From Phaeovibrio sulfidiphilus (GTDB lineage: Bacteria > Pseudomonadota > Alphaproteobacteria > Rhodospirillales > Rhodospirillaceae), in contig NZ_JACZHT010000003.1 in NCBI RefSeq assembly GCF_014861485.1, forward strand, positions 236,712 through 300,711: a stretch of 64,000 nucleotides of DNA. Direction: 5' to 3'. Position 1 is the stretch's first letter; each line of letters begins with the position of its first letter. Shown in pieces: positions 29,013 through 38,106 of this stretch. Below the pieces are notes generated by a model. It saw nothing but the letters and a program-made list of their open reading frames with translations, was not told the DNA's origin and made no database searches. The translations under genes and the position numbers were made by a program.

Positions 29013-30686
29013 CTAGTAGCGGCTGGTCCAGTTCCACAGAAGATCGCGCTCCATGGCCCGGGCCCGCCCCAGCCAGCCCCGCGCCTTCGAGACCTGGGCC
29101 CCGTCCTCGTGGGCGTTGGTGCTGTCGAACGCCTCGCGCGCGGCTGCGTCGGTCACGAAAATCCCGAACAGAAGCCGCCGCCCCGAGTGGGTTTCCACAA
29201 GGCCCGCAAGGCCCCGGCCGTAATAGATGGTCCCGGTCTTGGCCCGGACCGTCACCACCCGAGCCGCGCCACCGGACTTCCCGTTCTCCAGGGTCCAGGA
29301 CAGTTTGGGCAGCAGCGCCGCGTAGTCCACGCCGGGCAGCCCGTCCTCGGACAGGGCGTAGTTCAGGATCCCGACAATCTGGCGCGGGCTCACCCGGCTG
29401 GCGGTGCTGAGCCCCGAGGAGTTGGCCAGATGGAAGCCGGTCCAGTCCTGGTCGGGAATGGCGGAGGTCAGAAGGCTCTGCACCACGAAGGCGCTGGATC
29501 CGATGTCCGCCGGCGCCCCCGTAAGCGCCGCTGCCGCTGCAAGGCCCAGCATCTCCGCCGTCAGGTTGTTGGAACTTTCCAGAACCCCGCGCGCGACCTG
29601 CTCGAGGGTGCCCCCGGACACCGCTGCCAGAACCCGCGCCGTCTCGGGCACCGGAGAAAACCGGGGCGACGGCAGGGCCAGGCCCCGGCGTTTGGCAATG
29701 TCGCGGCACACCATGGCCGCATAGGCGCCGGGAACCTTGACGGGAAGCCAGATCGAGCCGGTCCCCTTCCAGCGGGACGGCAGAACCCAGGATTCCGGGG
29801 CCACCTCCATACCGGTCTCGCGACGCGACGGAAGCAGAAGGACGCTCTCGAACCGGGGGGAGTAGCGGTTTTGCGGGTCCACCGGCTCGCTCTCATGGGC
29901 GATGCGCACCGCATGGGCCGCCGGGTAGTCCCGCCGGAGCGCGCTGCGGATGGCCGGGCCGTCCGCCGGGTTCCAGAAGAGCTCGACCCGGTTGAAGTTC
30001 ATGGCGAGCGCGCCAACACCCACGTTGTAGCCCAGGTACCCGGGCTGGGTGGGCTCGATCTCGGGGGCCGGGGTCAGGGCCGTGTCGTCATAAAGAAAGC
30101 GCCCCTCGACAGCGGAAATGCCGGCGGCCGCCAGCCGGTCCACCAGCAGGGCCATGCGCTCCTCGTCCATGGTGGAGTCCCCGCCCCCCACCAGATACAG
30201 GTCACCGTGCAGCACGCCCCCGGACACGGTCCCCTCGGACCGGAAGGTGGTCTCGAATCGGTACGCCGGCCCCAGAACCTGAAGCGCCGCCACCGTCGCC
30301 GGAACCTTGGCCACCGAGGCCGGGATGAAGGCGCCGGTGTCCTGCCACGCCTCGAGCCACTCCCCGGTGGCCGGATCATAAAGGACGAAGCCGAAGTCCG
30401 AGGGCGAGAACCGGTAGCGGGCCCCGAGCGCCTGGGGATCCAGGGCGGGCGCCGCCGGCTTGGCCCGAAGCGGTCTGGGATCGGTGGCGCGGGCACGGGC
30501 CGCCGGACGCCCCGCGCCCATGTCCTCGGGCGGAGGGGTCGCGGTCCGGGCCCCCTGCCCCCCGTGGGCGGCGGCGGGCGCAGGTCCCGCCCAGGGACTG
30601 TCCGGGCCCCCGCAGACCAGAAGACCCAGACACAGAACGGCCACCAGCGACCGGAAAACCGAATGTCCTGCCCGCGTGCCCCTCAT
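29013..30686 (-). CDS. dacB: D-alanyl-D-alanine carboxypeptidase/endopeptidase (PBP4, DacB)
   Basis: This periplasmic penicillin-binding protein (S13 family) trims and cleaves peptidoglycan cross-links. The three active-site motifs are visible: SVAK near residue 122, SSNN near 370 and KTG in RAKTGTIYYG near 482. An N-terminal hydrophobic stretch (about residues 8-25) followed by an Ala/Pro/Arg-rich region acts as signal plus linker. The ATG at 30686 puts the signal peptide at the N-terminus and gives 557 residues. The frame extends to 30782 but adds only charged residues. No partner gene is adjacent. Confidence 0.92.
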   Translation of the reverse strand: MRGTRAGHSVFRSLVAVLCLGLLVCGGPDSPWAGPAPAAAHGGQGARTATPPPEDMGAGRPAARARATDPRPLRAKPAAPALDPQALGARYRFSPSDFGFVLYDPATGEWLEAWQDTGAFIPASVAKVPATVAALQVLGPAYRFETTFRSEGTVSGGVLHGDLYLVGGGDSTMDEERMALLVDRLAAAGISAVEGRFLYDDTALTPAPEIEPTQPGYLGYNVGVGALAMNFNRVELFWNPADGPAIRSALRRDYPAAHAVRIAHESEPVDPQNRYSPRFESVLLLPSRRETGMEVAPESWVLPSRWKGTGSIWLPVKVPGAYAAMVCRDIAKRRGLALPSPRFSPVPETARVLAAVSGGTLEQVARGVLESSNNLTAEMLGLAAAAALTGAPADIGSSAFVVQSLLTSAIPDQDWTGFHLANSSGLSTASRVSPRQIVGILNYALSEDGLPGVDYAALLPKLSWTLENGKSGGAARVVTVRAKTGTIYYGRGLAGLVETHSGRRLLFGIFVTDAAAREAFDSTNAHEDGAQVSKARGWLGRARAMERDLLWNWTSRY

Positions 30687-30983
30687 ACCCTCATGCCCCT
30701 GTCTCCCTGACCCTGGCCCTGACCTTGCACCGGCGCCCCCTTCCTGGTGTCGCTGTTGTCGCCCCGCTCCGGTCGTGCGCACACGCCGGCACGAAAGCCG
30801 GGAAGTGTATCAGACACCGCGCAAAAGCGGTACGCCCGCGCCCCGCCCGGGGCCGAAAAAACGCAGGCGCCACCCGTACTTTCCAGCGAAAACCGGCGAC
30901 AACAATTAATGTCTGGACCCCTGCAAAGGGATCGGAATAAACTCACGCCGCTGAGGACCACGCATGAGGGAGAACCATGCATC

Positions 30984-31340
30984 ATGGCCAATTTCGGAAC
31001 CTGGCTTTTCACAAAGCTGAAAGGTGAGTTCGTCGGTGAGGATGCAAACGGCAACCGTTACTATCAGGCGCGCAGCAAGAAAACGCGGCCGCTCTACCAC
31101 CGTCGCCGCTGGGTGATCTACAAGGGCGAGGAAAATCCTCTGACCATCGCGCCCGAGTGGTACCCCTGGCTCCAGTATCTGGTGGACGAGCCCCTGGCCC
31201 CGCTGAACCGCCCCTGGCTGAAGACGGCGCCCGCCGCCAACGAAACCGGGACCGCAAGCGCATGGTTCCCCGACGGGGATCCCCGTGCCCTGGGCCAGCG
31301 CCCGGCCGCAACCGGCGACTACACGCCCTGGACGCCCTAG
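30984..31340 (+). CDS. NDUFA12/B17.2-type complex I accessory subunit
   Basis: This 118-residue protein matches the alphaproteobacterial homologue of the mitochondrial complex I 17.2 kDa subunit. Family features are GEFVGEDANGNRYYQ, RRWVIYKG and PEWYPWLQYLVDEPL, followed by a Pro-rich tail. It is a peripheral accessory/assembly subunit of NADH:ubiquinone oxidoreductase. The ATG at 30984 follows GAGGGAG by about eleven bases. The roughly 300-base gap upstream (30687-30983), shared with divergent dacB, is free of genes and holds both promoters. It is first in a four-gene unit with mlaD, mlaD and DUF2155. Confidence 0.93.
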   Translation: MANFGTWLFTKLKGEFVGEDANGNRYYQARSKKTRPLYHRRRWVIYKGEENPLTIAPEWYPWLQYLVDEPLAPLNRPWLKTAPAANETGTASAWFPDGDPRALGQRPAATGDYTPWTP

Positions 31341-31347
31341 GACCGCA

Positions 31348-32226
31348 ATGACCCCGGCCAAGGATTCCCAGAAAACCCTGATCGGCGCGCTGGTCCTTGC
31401 CCTTGTTGTGGGCATGGTCGGAGCCATGGTGGGAACGCGCATCTCGTCGAAGGGCCCCAGCGGCGTCTACGAGGTGTCGGCGGTTTTCAACAAGGCCGAC
31501 GGCATCGGACTGCGCTCCGAGGTCCGGCTGGCGGGAGTCCGGGTCGGCGAGGTCGTCGGCTACAGGCTGGACGACCACTACCGGGCCGTGGTCACCATGC
31601 AACTCGACCTGAAGCACGAACTGCCCGACGATACGGCGGCGGCCATTCTGACCACCGGACTGTTCGGCGGAAAGTACATCGAACTGTCCACAGGTGGCGG
31701 CATGTACGGGACCATCCCCTCGGGGGAGAGCCTGGACATGACCCAGGACTCCCTGCTCCTTGAGGATCTTCTGGAACAGATCGTCGCGCTGGCGAAAACA
31801 CGGCGCGGCCTGGATCCGACCCTCCCGGCCATGGACCAGATCGGAAAGCACGCTCCGGCGGCGGCGCTCCCCGCGAAGGCCCCTGCGGCAGCGGCACCCG
31901 CTCTGGTGCCCGGCACGGCTCCGGGGGTCCACCCGGCCACGGGTGCGACACCAGCGGCCCCCACGGCGGAGCCCGTGGGCACGGCGGCCCCGACAGCGCC
32001 CCCCTCTGCCCCCGCATCCGGGGGCCCGGCAGGCAGCGCGTCCACCACCGTGTCACCCCCGCCCACGAACCCGTCCGCGAGCCCCTCCCCTGACCCGATC
32101 CGCACACCCGACGCGGCCCCCTCCAGCGTCCCGCCCGCGGGACCGGAGGCACAGGACAGGGCCGCACCGAACAGCTCCCCCGCCAGGACCCCGGGCTCCG
32201 CCCCGGACCAGACCCCAGGAAACTGA
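31348..32226 (+). CDS. MCE-domain protein (MlaD family), long form with disordered tail
   Basis: MlaD-type proteins sit in the inner membrane and form the hexameric lipid tunnel of the Mla transporter. The 292-residue product has one membrane segment (about 11-30) and one MCE domain (about 40-118, with LRSEVRLAGVRVGEV and TGLFGGKYIEL). About 130 residues of Ala/Pro/Thr/Ser follow to the end. The ATG at 31348 is eight bases past the stop of the upstream gene. A second MCE gene follows after six bases. The disordered tail and tandem arrangement are unusual. Confidence 0.88.
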   Translation: MTPAKDSQKTLIGALVLALVVGMVGAMVGTRISSKGPSGVYEVSAVFNKADGIGLRSEVRLAGVRVGEVVGYRLDDHYRAVVTMQLDLKHELPDDTAAAILTTGLFGGKYIELSTGGGMYGTIPSGESLDMTQDSLLLEDLLEQIVALAKTRRGLDPTLPAMDQIGKHAPAAALPAKAPAAAAPALVPGTAPGVHPATGATPAAPTAEPVGTAAPTAPPSAPASGGPAGSASTTVSPPPTNPSASPSPDPIRTPDAAPSSVPPAGPEAQDRAAPNSSPARTPGSAPDQTPGN

Positions 32227-32232
32227 CCGCTC

Positions 32233-32682
32233 ATGAAACGCAACCCTGTCGAAACGCTTATGGGCGCGGTGGTTCTCGTCACGGCTGCCCTTTTTCTCGG
32301 CTTTGCCTACACCTCGGCGGACTTCCGCCCCACCGGGAAGGCCTACCCGCTGACCGCCGTCTTCCAGAAGGTCGGCGGCCTTGAGGTGGGCGCCGACGTG
32401 CGCCTCAACGGCGTGAAGATCGGCACGGTCTCGGGCCTGGCCCTCGACGAGTCCAGCTACGAGGTCCAGACCACCCTGTCCATCGCGCCGGATGTCCACA
32501 TTCCCGACGACACCCAGGCCTCCATCGTCAATGACGGGTTCCTGGGGGGCCAGTATGTGCGCCTTGAGCCGGGACACTCCAGCACGACCCTGGAAAGCGG
32601 GGCCACGCTGCACAACACCCGGAACTTCACCTCCATTGAGGACATGGTGGGCGAGATCATCTTCCTCGCCACCCAGCCCTGA
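32233..32682 (+). CDS. mlaD: MCE-domain protein MlaD, short form
   Basis: This 149-residue protein has a membrane segment at about 8-26 and a single MCE domain. VGADVRLNGVKIGTVSGL and NDGFLGGQYVRLEPG are typical of MlaD. Its length is close to that of E. coli MlaD (183 residues) without the C-terminal extension. It directly follows the long-form homologue, and the pair looks like an old duplication. No mlaE or mlaF is nearby, so these must pair with transporter genes elsewhere. Confidence 0.92.
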   Translation: MKRNPVETLMGAVVLVTAALFLGFAYTSADFRPTGKAYPLTAVFQKVGGLEVGADVRLNGVKIGTVSGLALDESSYEVQTTLSIAPDVHIPDDTQASIVNDGFLGGQYVRLEPGHSSTTLESGATLHNTRNFTSIEDMVGEIIFLATQP

Positions 32683-32693
32683 GGGCCCGGACC

Positions 32694-33158
32694 GTGAAAC
32701 TGATTGCGTTTTGTTCCGGACTTCTCGCAGGGTGCGTTCTTCTGGGCGGCCCGGCCGCGGCCGACACCGTGGCCACAAAGATTGCCCGCCTGGGATGGCT
32801 GGACAAGACCACCGCCCGCGTGGGCGAGCTGGATGTGCCGGTCGGGGAAACCACGGACCTGGGCGTCCTGACCATCTCGGTGAAATCCTGCCTGCGCCGC
32901 ACCGCTCCGGACGAACCGGAAAACGCCTCCTACATGCAGATTGTGGAGCGTGGCCCCGGGGCGCCGAACCTGATCTTCCAGGGCTGGATGCTGGCCTCGA
33001 GCCCCTCCCTCTCGGCCATGGACCACGGCGTGTTTGACGTGTGGGTGCTGGAGTGCACCGACAAGCCCGGCAAGCCGGCGCCGTCCGCGGCCGCTCCGGC
33101 CGGAGGCTCCGCCCCGGCAGACGCGCCCGAGGGCGCGGACTCGGTCCCCCTCGACTGA
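32694..33158 (+). CDS. DUF2155 periplasmic protein
   Basis: The 154-residue product has a signal peptide (residues 1-23, cleavage after AAA). The DUF2155 domain follows, with VGETTDLGVLTISVKSC near residue 52 and IFQGWMLASSPSLSAMDH. Two conserved cysteines flank the domain (in KSC and LEC). The last 30 residues are Ala/Pro-rich. The GTG at 32694 follows the mlaD stop by eleven bases with GAGGG upstream. In many Alphaproteobacteria DUF2155 follows the NDUFA12-type gene; function is unknown. Confidence 0.88.
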   Translation: MKLIAFCSGLLAGCVLLGGPAAADTVATKIARLGWLDKTTARVGELDVPVGETTDLGVLTISVKSCLRRTAPDEPENASYMQIVERGPGAPNLIFQGWMLASSPSLSAMDHGVFDVWVLECTDKPGKPAPSAAAPAGGSAPADAPEGADSVPLD

Positions 33159-33221
33159 TCCCGGCAGGCACCGGCGCGCCCCGCGCGCCGGACCGCACCG
33201 GTCTTTCCTGACACCTGTTAT

Positions 33222-33648
33222 CTCACCCCGGGCTTGAACACCCCCTGCCCGATTGGGGCTGCAGCCGCCTCCCCGTCATCTGTACCTCACCCCGGGCCGG
33301 AACACCCCTGCCCGCGCGGGGCTACAGCCACCCCACATCACCTGCACCTCACCCCGGGGCGGAACACCCCTGCCCGCGCGGGAGCATGCCCCTCCCCGCG
33401 CCTTGGGGCGGCTATGGACGCAAACCCCTCCCCTCTCGTGGCCGCTTCCAGTGCCACCAGGAACCGTGCTCCCCTGCCGCTGGCAGTGCCCCCGTTCGCA
33501 CTCGCGTGCCCGCCCCGCCAAAGCCCACGCACGGACCGCGCAGCCCCTCCACAGACCGCGCAGCCCCTCCCCGTCCACGCCAGTCCCCACACCTGCCCTG
33601 AACACCCCCCTGAACACCCCCCTGAACACCCCCCTGAACACCCCCCGG
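33222..33648. repeat. two sets of intergenic direct repeats
   Basis: In the gap 33159-33719, a unit of about 62-64 bases beginning CTCACCCCGGG starts at 33222, 33286 and 33348. Its core is GGAACACCCCTGCCCGCGCG. Further on, the 12-base unit CTGAACACCCCC is repeated four times from 33598. Apart from these and the terminator at 33660-33691, I see nothing in this gap. Confidence 0.85.
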
Positions 33649-33659
33649 CGCCAGCCCAC

Positions 33660-33691
33660 AAAAAAAGCCGGCCCGGGGACACCGGGCCGGC
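33660..33691 (-). terminator. rho-independent terminator of the pnt operon
   Basis: On the minus strand a perfect 10-base stem GCCGGCCCGG/CCGGGCCGGC (33667-33676 with 33682-33691) has a five-base loop and is followed by seven T. It lies about 30 bases after the pntB stop. Confidence 0.92.
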
Positions 33692-33719
33692 CGCTTCATA
33701 CGCGTCTGCCTGAGGGCAA

Positions 33720-35111
33720 TCAGTTCATGGCCTGAACGATTTCCTCGGTCATCTTCTTCGCGTCACCAAAGAGCATCATGGTGTTGTCACGGAAGAACAG
33801 CTCGTTGTCCACGCCCGCGTAACCGGAAGCCATGGAGCGTTTGACGAACAGAACCGTCTTGGCCTTCTCCACGTCCAGGATGGGCATGCCATAGATCGGG
33901 CTGGAGGGATCGGTCTTCGCCGCCGGGTTGGTGACGTCGTTCGCGCCGATCACATAGGCCACGTCCGCCTGGGCGAACTCGTTGTTGATCTCCTCGAGCT
34001 CGAACACCTCGTCGTAGGGCACGTTGGCCTCGGCGAGAAGCACGTTCATGTGCCCGGGCATGCGCCCCGCCACCGGGTGGATGGCGTAGGACACGTCCAC
34101 ACCCTCGGCCTTCAGCACGTCGGCCATCTCGCGAAGGGCGTGCTGGGCCTGGGCCACGGCCATGCCGTAACCGGGGACGATGATGACCTTGGAGGCGTTC
34201 TTCATGATGAAGGCCGCGTCCTCGGCCGAGCCGGACTTGACCGAGCGGTCGCCGCCCGCGCCACCGGCAGGACCGGCGGTCTCGCCGCCGAAGCCACCCA
34301 GGATCACGTTGAAGATCGAGCGGTTCATGCCCTTGCACATGATGTAGGACAGGATCGCACCCGACGAGCCCACCAGCGCACCCGCGACCACCAGCAGCGG
34401 GTTGCCCAGGGTGAAGCCGATACCGGCCGCCGCCCAGCCCGAGTACGAGTTGAGCATGGAGATGACCACCGGCATGTCCGCGCCACCAATGGGCAGGATC
34501 AGCAGGAAGCCAAGGGCAAACGCCACCACCATCAGGATGTAGAACAGGGTGTGGCTCTCGCTGGCGGCAAACAGGATGATCAGCGCCAGCATGGCAATGC
34601 CCAGCCAGGCGTTCAGGCGGTGCTGCCCGGCGAACACCAGGGGCTTGCCCGAAATCAGGCCCTGCAGCTTTCCGAAGGCGATAACCGACCCGGAGAAGGT
34701 GATGGCACCGATGGCCAGACCGAGGGACATCTCGATCAGCGAGGACATCTTGATGCTTCCGACGGACCCGATGCCCTGGGCCTCGGGGTTCAGAAGCGCC
34801 GTGGTGGCGACCAGGACCGCCGCCATACCGACCAGCGAGTGGAACGCGGCCACAAGCTGGGGCAGCGCGGTCATGACGACCTTCCGGGCGATCATTGCAC
34901 CGATGTAGCCACCGGCGGCAACGGCGATAAAGATCCAGATGAAGGACTCAACGACCGGCGAGGCCAGGGTCGTGACGATCGCAATCGCCATACCCAGCAT
35001 GCCGAACATATTGCCCCGGCGCGCGGTTTCCGGGTGCGACAGCCCCCGGAGCGCAAGGATGAAGAGGGTGGCGGCGACAATGTAGGCCGCCATGGTGAAA
35101 CCGGTGATCAT
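33720..35111 (-). CDS. pntB: NAD(P) transhydrogenase subunit beta
   Basis: PntB carries membrane domain II and the NADP(H)-binding domain III of the proton-translocating transhydrogenase, which drives NADPH formation from NADH. Its 463 residues include eight or nine membrane helices over the first 260 residues. The domain III NADP site follows, with VPGYGMAVAQAQH, ANDVTNPAA and VKRSMASGYAGV. It ends NELFFRDNTMMLFGDAKK as in the family. The gene is third and last in the operon, with a strong terminator behind it. Confidence 0.97.
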   Translation of the reverse strand: MITGFTMAAYIVAATLFILALRGLSHPETARRGNMFGMLGMAIAIVTTLASPVVESFIWIFIAVAAGGYIGAMIARKVVMTALPQLVAAFHSLVGMAAVLVATTALLNPEAQGIGSVGSIKMSSLIEMSLGLAIGAITFSGSVIAFGKLQGLISGKPLVFAGQHRLNAWLGIAMLALIILFAASESHTLFYILMVVAFALGFLLILPIGGADMPVVISMLNSYSGWAAAGIGFTLGNPLLVVAGALVGSSGAILSYIMCKGMNRSIFNVILGGFGGETAGPAGGAGGDRSVKSGSAEDAAFIMKNASKVIIVPGYGMAVAQAQHALREMADVLKAEGVDVSYAIHPVAGRMPGHMNVLLAEANVPYDEVFELEEINNEFAQADVAYVIGANDVTNPAAKTDPSSPIYGMPILDVEKAKTVLFVKRSMASGYAGVDNELFFRDNTMMLFGDAKKMTEEIVQAMN

Positions 35112-35121
35112 GAGCGGCCCC

Positions 35122-35478
35122 TCACTTTGTCTTTTTCTTGAACATGGACAGCATGCGCTGGGTCACGATGAACCCGCCGAAGATATTGATGCTGGCGAGA
35201 AACACGCCCAGCAGGCCCAGGACCATCGCCCAGCCGCCCGCCGAGAACGACGCCGACCCGGCCGCAAGAAGCGCGCCGACGATGATCACGGACGAAATGG
35301 CGTTGGTGACGCCCATCAGCGGCGAGTGCAGCGCGGGAGTGACCGACCACACGACGTAGAAGCCCACAAAGCAGGCCAGCACGAAAACGGTCATGAGCCA
35401 CCAGAAGTCGCTGCCCCCGGACTGCGCGACGGTCGCGGCAGCCATAAGGGTTTCCGTGGCGGTAATGGTATCAGCCAT
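35122..35478 (-). CDS. pntAB: NAD(P) transhydrogenase subunit alpha part 2
   Basis: This 118-residue membrane subunit is equivalent to the C-terminal part of enteric PntA. Three or four helices are visible (about 23-45, 53-72, 78-100), including [18 protein letters not shown], the conserved segment at the proton channel. The split into three genes, rather than a fused PntA, is the Rhodospirillum-type arrangement. It starts four bases after the pntAA stop region and ends eleven bases before pntB. Confidence 0.95.
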   Translation of the reverse strand: MADTITATETLMAAATVAQSGGSDFWWLMTVFVLACFVGFYVVWSVTPALHSPLMGVTNAISSVIIVGALLAAGSASFSAGGWAMVLGLLGVFLASINIFGGFIVTQRMLSMFKKKTK

Positions 35479-35482
35479 GGGT

Positions 35483-36658
35483 TCAGGCTCCCTTCTTTTC
35501 CGGGGCAGAGGCAGGCGCGGCCGCGGTCTTCAGGACCACCTTGCCGCCCTTCGTGACACAGGTCTGCGCCACAGTCTCGTCTTCAAAGTTCAGCTTCAGA
35601 GCCTTCGTTTCCTTGTCCACGTGGGGGGCAACGAAGTTGAAGAGGTTCTTGGCGAACAGCGGGCTTGCGTCCGCCGCGACCCGGGCGGCCATGTTGGTGT
35701 AGCCCACGATCTTCACGCCCTTGTGCTCGACGATCTGGTCGGGCTTGGACAGCGGGCAGTTGCCGCCCGCCTCGACCGCCAGGTCAACGATGACGGAACC
35801 GGGCTTCATCTGCTCGACCATCTCCTGGGTGATCAGGACCGGAGCGGGACGCCCCGGGATCAGGGCCGTGGTGATGGCGATGTCGGTGCGCACAAGCTCC
35901 TTCAGAACGGCCGCGGCCTGCTTCTTGCGGAACTCCTCGCCCATTTCCTTGGCGTAGCCGCCGGAGGTCTCGGCGTTCTTCATCGCCTCGTCATCGACGG
36001 TGATGAACTTGCCGCCCAGGCTCTCGACCTGCTCCTTGGTGGCGGGACGGACGTCCGTCGCCATGACCACACCGCCCAGGCGCTTGGCCGTTGCGATGGC
36101 CTGGAGACCGGCCACCCCCGCGCCGAACACCAGAATGCGCGCCGGAGGCACCGTTCCGGCGGCGGTCATCATCATGGGGAACGCACGGTTGAACACCGCC
36201 GCTCCGTCGATGACGGCCCGGTATCCCGCAAGGTTGGACTGGGAGGACAGCACGTCCATGGACTGGGCGCGCGAGATGCGGGGCATCAGCTCCATGGCGA
36301 AGGCGTCAACCTTGCGCTTTGCCAGGGCCTCCAGCAGCTCCGGGTTGGTCATGGCACCAAGGCTGGCCATCAGAAGGGTGCCTTCCTTCAGAAGAGCGAC
36401 CTCGTCCGTTCCTTCCTTGGCGGTCATGGGCGCGCGGACTTTCCAGACGATATCCGCCTGGGCAAGCGCGTCCTTCGCGGTGGGAGCGATGGTGGCCCCC
36501 GCCTCGACGAATTCCTTGTCGGTGATCGAGGAGGCAAGACCGGCGTCCTTCTCAACGATCACGTCGAAGCCCAGCCCCTTGAGTTTCTTGACCACCTCGG
36601 GCGAGGCGGCGACGCGATACTCAAGGGCGCGTCTTTCTTTAGGAATGGCGATCTTCAT
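35483..36658 (-). CDS. pntAA: NAD(P) transhydrogenase subunit alpha part 1
   Basis: This soluble domain I binds NAD(H). Its 391 residues start [20 protein letters not shown], the alanine dehydrogenase/PntA N-terminus. The dinucleotide-binding [19 protein letters not shown] is near residue 170, and the mobile-loop region follows. The ATG at 36658 has AAGAAGGG nearby. It is first gene of the pnt operon; a dyad about 225 bases upstream (36881-36896) may be regulatory. Confidence 0.97.
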   Translation of the reverse strand: MKIAIPKERRALEYRVAASPEVVKKLKGLGFDVIVEKDAGLASSITDKEFVEAGATIAPTAKDALAQADIVWKVRAPMTAKEGTDEVALLKEGTLLMASLGAMTNPELLEALAKRKVDAFAMELMPRISRAQSMDVLSSQSNLAGYRAVIDGAAVFNRAFPMMMTAAGTVPPARILVFGAGVAGLQAIATAKRLGGVVMATDVRPATKEQVESLGGKFITVDDEAMKNAETSGGYAKEMGEEFRKKQAAAVLKELVRTDIAITTALIPGRPAPVLITQEMVEQMKPGSVIVDLAVEAGGNCPLSKPDQIVEHKGVKIVGYTNMAARVAADASPLFAKNLFNFVAPHVDKETKALKLNFEDETVAQTCVTKGGKVVLKTAAAPASAPEKKGA

Positions 36659-37263
36659 ACGTCACCCTTCTTTGTTTCCTTGGGGGGTTGAGACCATATC
36701 CGCCCCGGGCACTCGGGGTATGCGAATACGTCTGAAAGCGGGTTCGGACCGGCGACACAGGTCTCGTGCCGTGCGTCCGGGTTCTCGGGCAGCACAGCAC
36801 GGCCCCCACCGGACCGGTTCGAGGTTTGGAACGGCAAATTGCCTTTTTGTGGACTGTTACGCAAGGCATCAAACGCCGATTGTCAGGATTTTGACAGAAA
36901 ACCCGGAAAAAAGACAGAAGCGTCTGCCCCCCGGAACCCATGGCAGCGGACAGGGGAGCTCTGCCGGAGGGAAACGGGGAACGGGCATCCGGCCGCGCCC
37001 CCGGCACTCCCCCAAAGCGGGAGGCAGAGTCGGCCCTCGCGCACGGCCCGGACCGGGTGCCCCGCGCGCCTTCCTCCCGGCACATCCGGCGGGAGCGGGT
37101 GGCACGGGCCACGAAGCGGGTGTCACGCACCACTGCGCACGCGGGACGCCTCCGGAGCTTTCCAGCAGGTCGCCGGTGGCACCCGTCGGGTGGCAGCCGG
37201 CAGGGCACCCAGGGGGCACCCGCACACCCGGCCTCTTTCCAGGCCGACGGGCCCGGCGTGCGC
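36659..37263. other. 600-base leader/promoter region upstream of pntAA
   Basis: There is no gene. The first 250 bases upstream of pntAA are less GC-rich and contain a dyad TGTCA-N6-TGACA (36881-36896). The rest, up to the end of sfsA at 37264, is GC-rich with open frames of no recognisable content. Confidence 0.45.
36881..36896. promoter_or_regulatory. inverted repeat TGTCA-N6-TGACA upstream of pnt
   Basis: Perfect five-base arms surround GGATTT, in the AT-richest part of the pntAA leader. Size and placement fit a transcription factor operator. The regulator is unknown, and a match this short could arise by chance. Confidence 0.3.
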
Positions 37264-37983
37264 TCAGGGCGCCTCGAAGGGCAGCATGCGGTTCACGCTC
37301 ACGCCCCGGGCCGGATCCACGTCGCAGCCCACGCACACCACCTCGACACCGGCGGCCGAGGCCTCCCGGAAGGCGGTCACGTAGGCCGGGTCAATCTGGC
37401 CGTCCAGGCAAACCCGGTCGCCGTCGGTTCTCTGGACGAAATACAAGATCACCGAGCGGCAGCCCTGGGCGACCATAGCCGCCAGATCCTCGAGATGCTT
37501 GGCTCCCCGGGCCGTCACCGCATCGGGAAACGCCACGGCGCCCGAGGGCGCGTCCCCCTCCTTCATGGTGACGTTCTTGATCTCCACGTAGCACGGCGGC
37601 CGGTCGTCATCCTCCAGAAGGATGTCGATGCGCGAGCGCCCCGCGTAGGGAACCTCGGAGCGGATCCGGGAATAGCCCCGAAGCTCGGGGATGACCCCGG
37701 CCTGGATGGCCTCGCGGACCACCTTGTTCGGGGTGCCCGTGTTCACGCCCACGAAGGCCGAGCCGATCTGGATGATCTCCCAGGTCCACTTCAGCTTGCG
37801 TTTCGGGTCATCGGCGGCGGACAGCCAGACCGGGGCATCCGGCACAAGAAGTGTTTTCATGGAGCCGGAGTTGGCGCAGTGGGCGGTCACGACGGTCTCG
37901 CCGTCGTCAAGGATCACATCGGCCATGAAACGCTTGTAGCGGCGCACCAGGCGGCCGCGGGTCAGGGGAACGGGAAAATCCAT
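37264..37983 (-). CDS. sfsA: SfsA family DNA/RNA nuclease-like protein
   Basis: This is a 239-residue homologue of the E. coli sugar fermentation stimulation protein. Family features are LVRRYKRFMADV, CANSGSMKTLL near residue 40 and EVPYAGRSRIDILL. The nuclease-like core is YVEIKNVTM, and VKGAKHLEDL-like and YFVQR segments follow. The ATG at 37983 has AGGAAAGG seven bases upstream; the frame runs back to 38103 but through non-family sequence. The precise role remains uncertain. Confidence 0.93.
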   Translation of the reverse strand: MDFPVPLTRGRLVRRYKRFMADVILDDGETVVTAHCANSGSMKTLLVPDAPVWLSAADDPKRKLKWTWEIIQIGSAFVGVNTGTPNKVVREAIQAGVIPELRGYSRIRSEVPYAGRSRIDILLEDDDRPPCYVEIKNVTMKEGDAPSGAVAFPDAVTARGAKHLEDLAAMVAQGCRSVILYFVQRTDGDRVCLDGQIDPAYVTAFREASAAGVEVVCVGCDVDPARGVSVNRMLPFEAP

Positions 37984-38055
37984 CAAACACCTTTCCTGCC
38001 CCTCCGCCCCGGCGCGTTCAGCGGCCCGGACCCGGAAGGGCGACATGCAACAGAT

Positions 38056-38100
38056 CCGGACCGCTCCCGCTCCCACACATTGAGCGAGGGAGCGGTCCGG
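38056..38100. terminator. long hairpin between cstA and sfsA, possible terminator
   Basis: The 13-base arms CCGGACCGCTCCC (38056-38068) and GGGAGCGGTCCGG (38088-38100) match perfectly around a 19-base loop, seven bases after the cstA stop on the minus strand. There is no T run, so it may stabilise the cstA 3' end or terminate inefficiently. Confidence 0.5.
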
Positions 38101-38106
38101 CACGGA

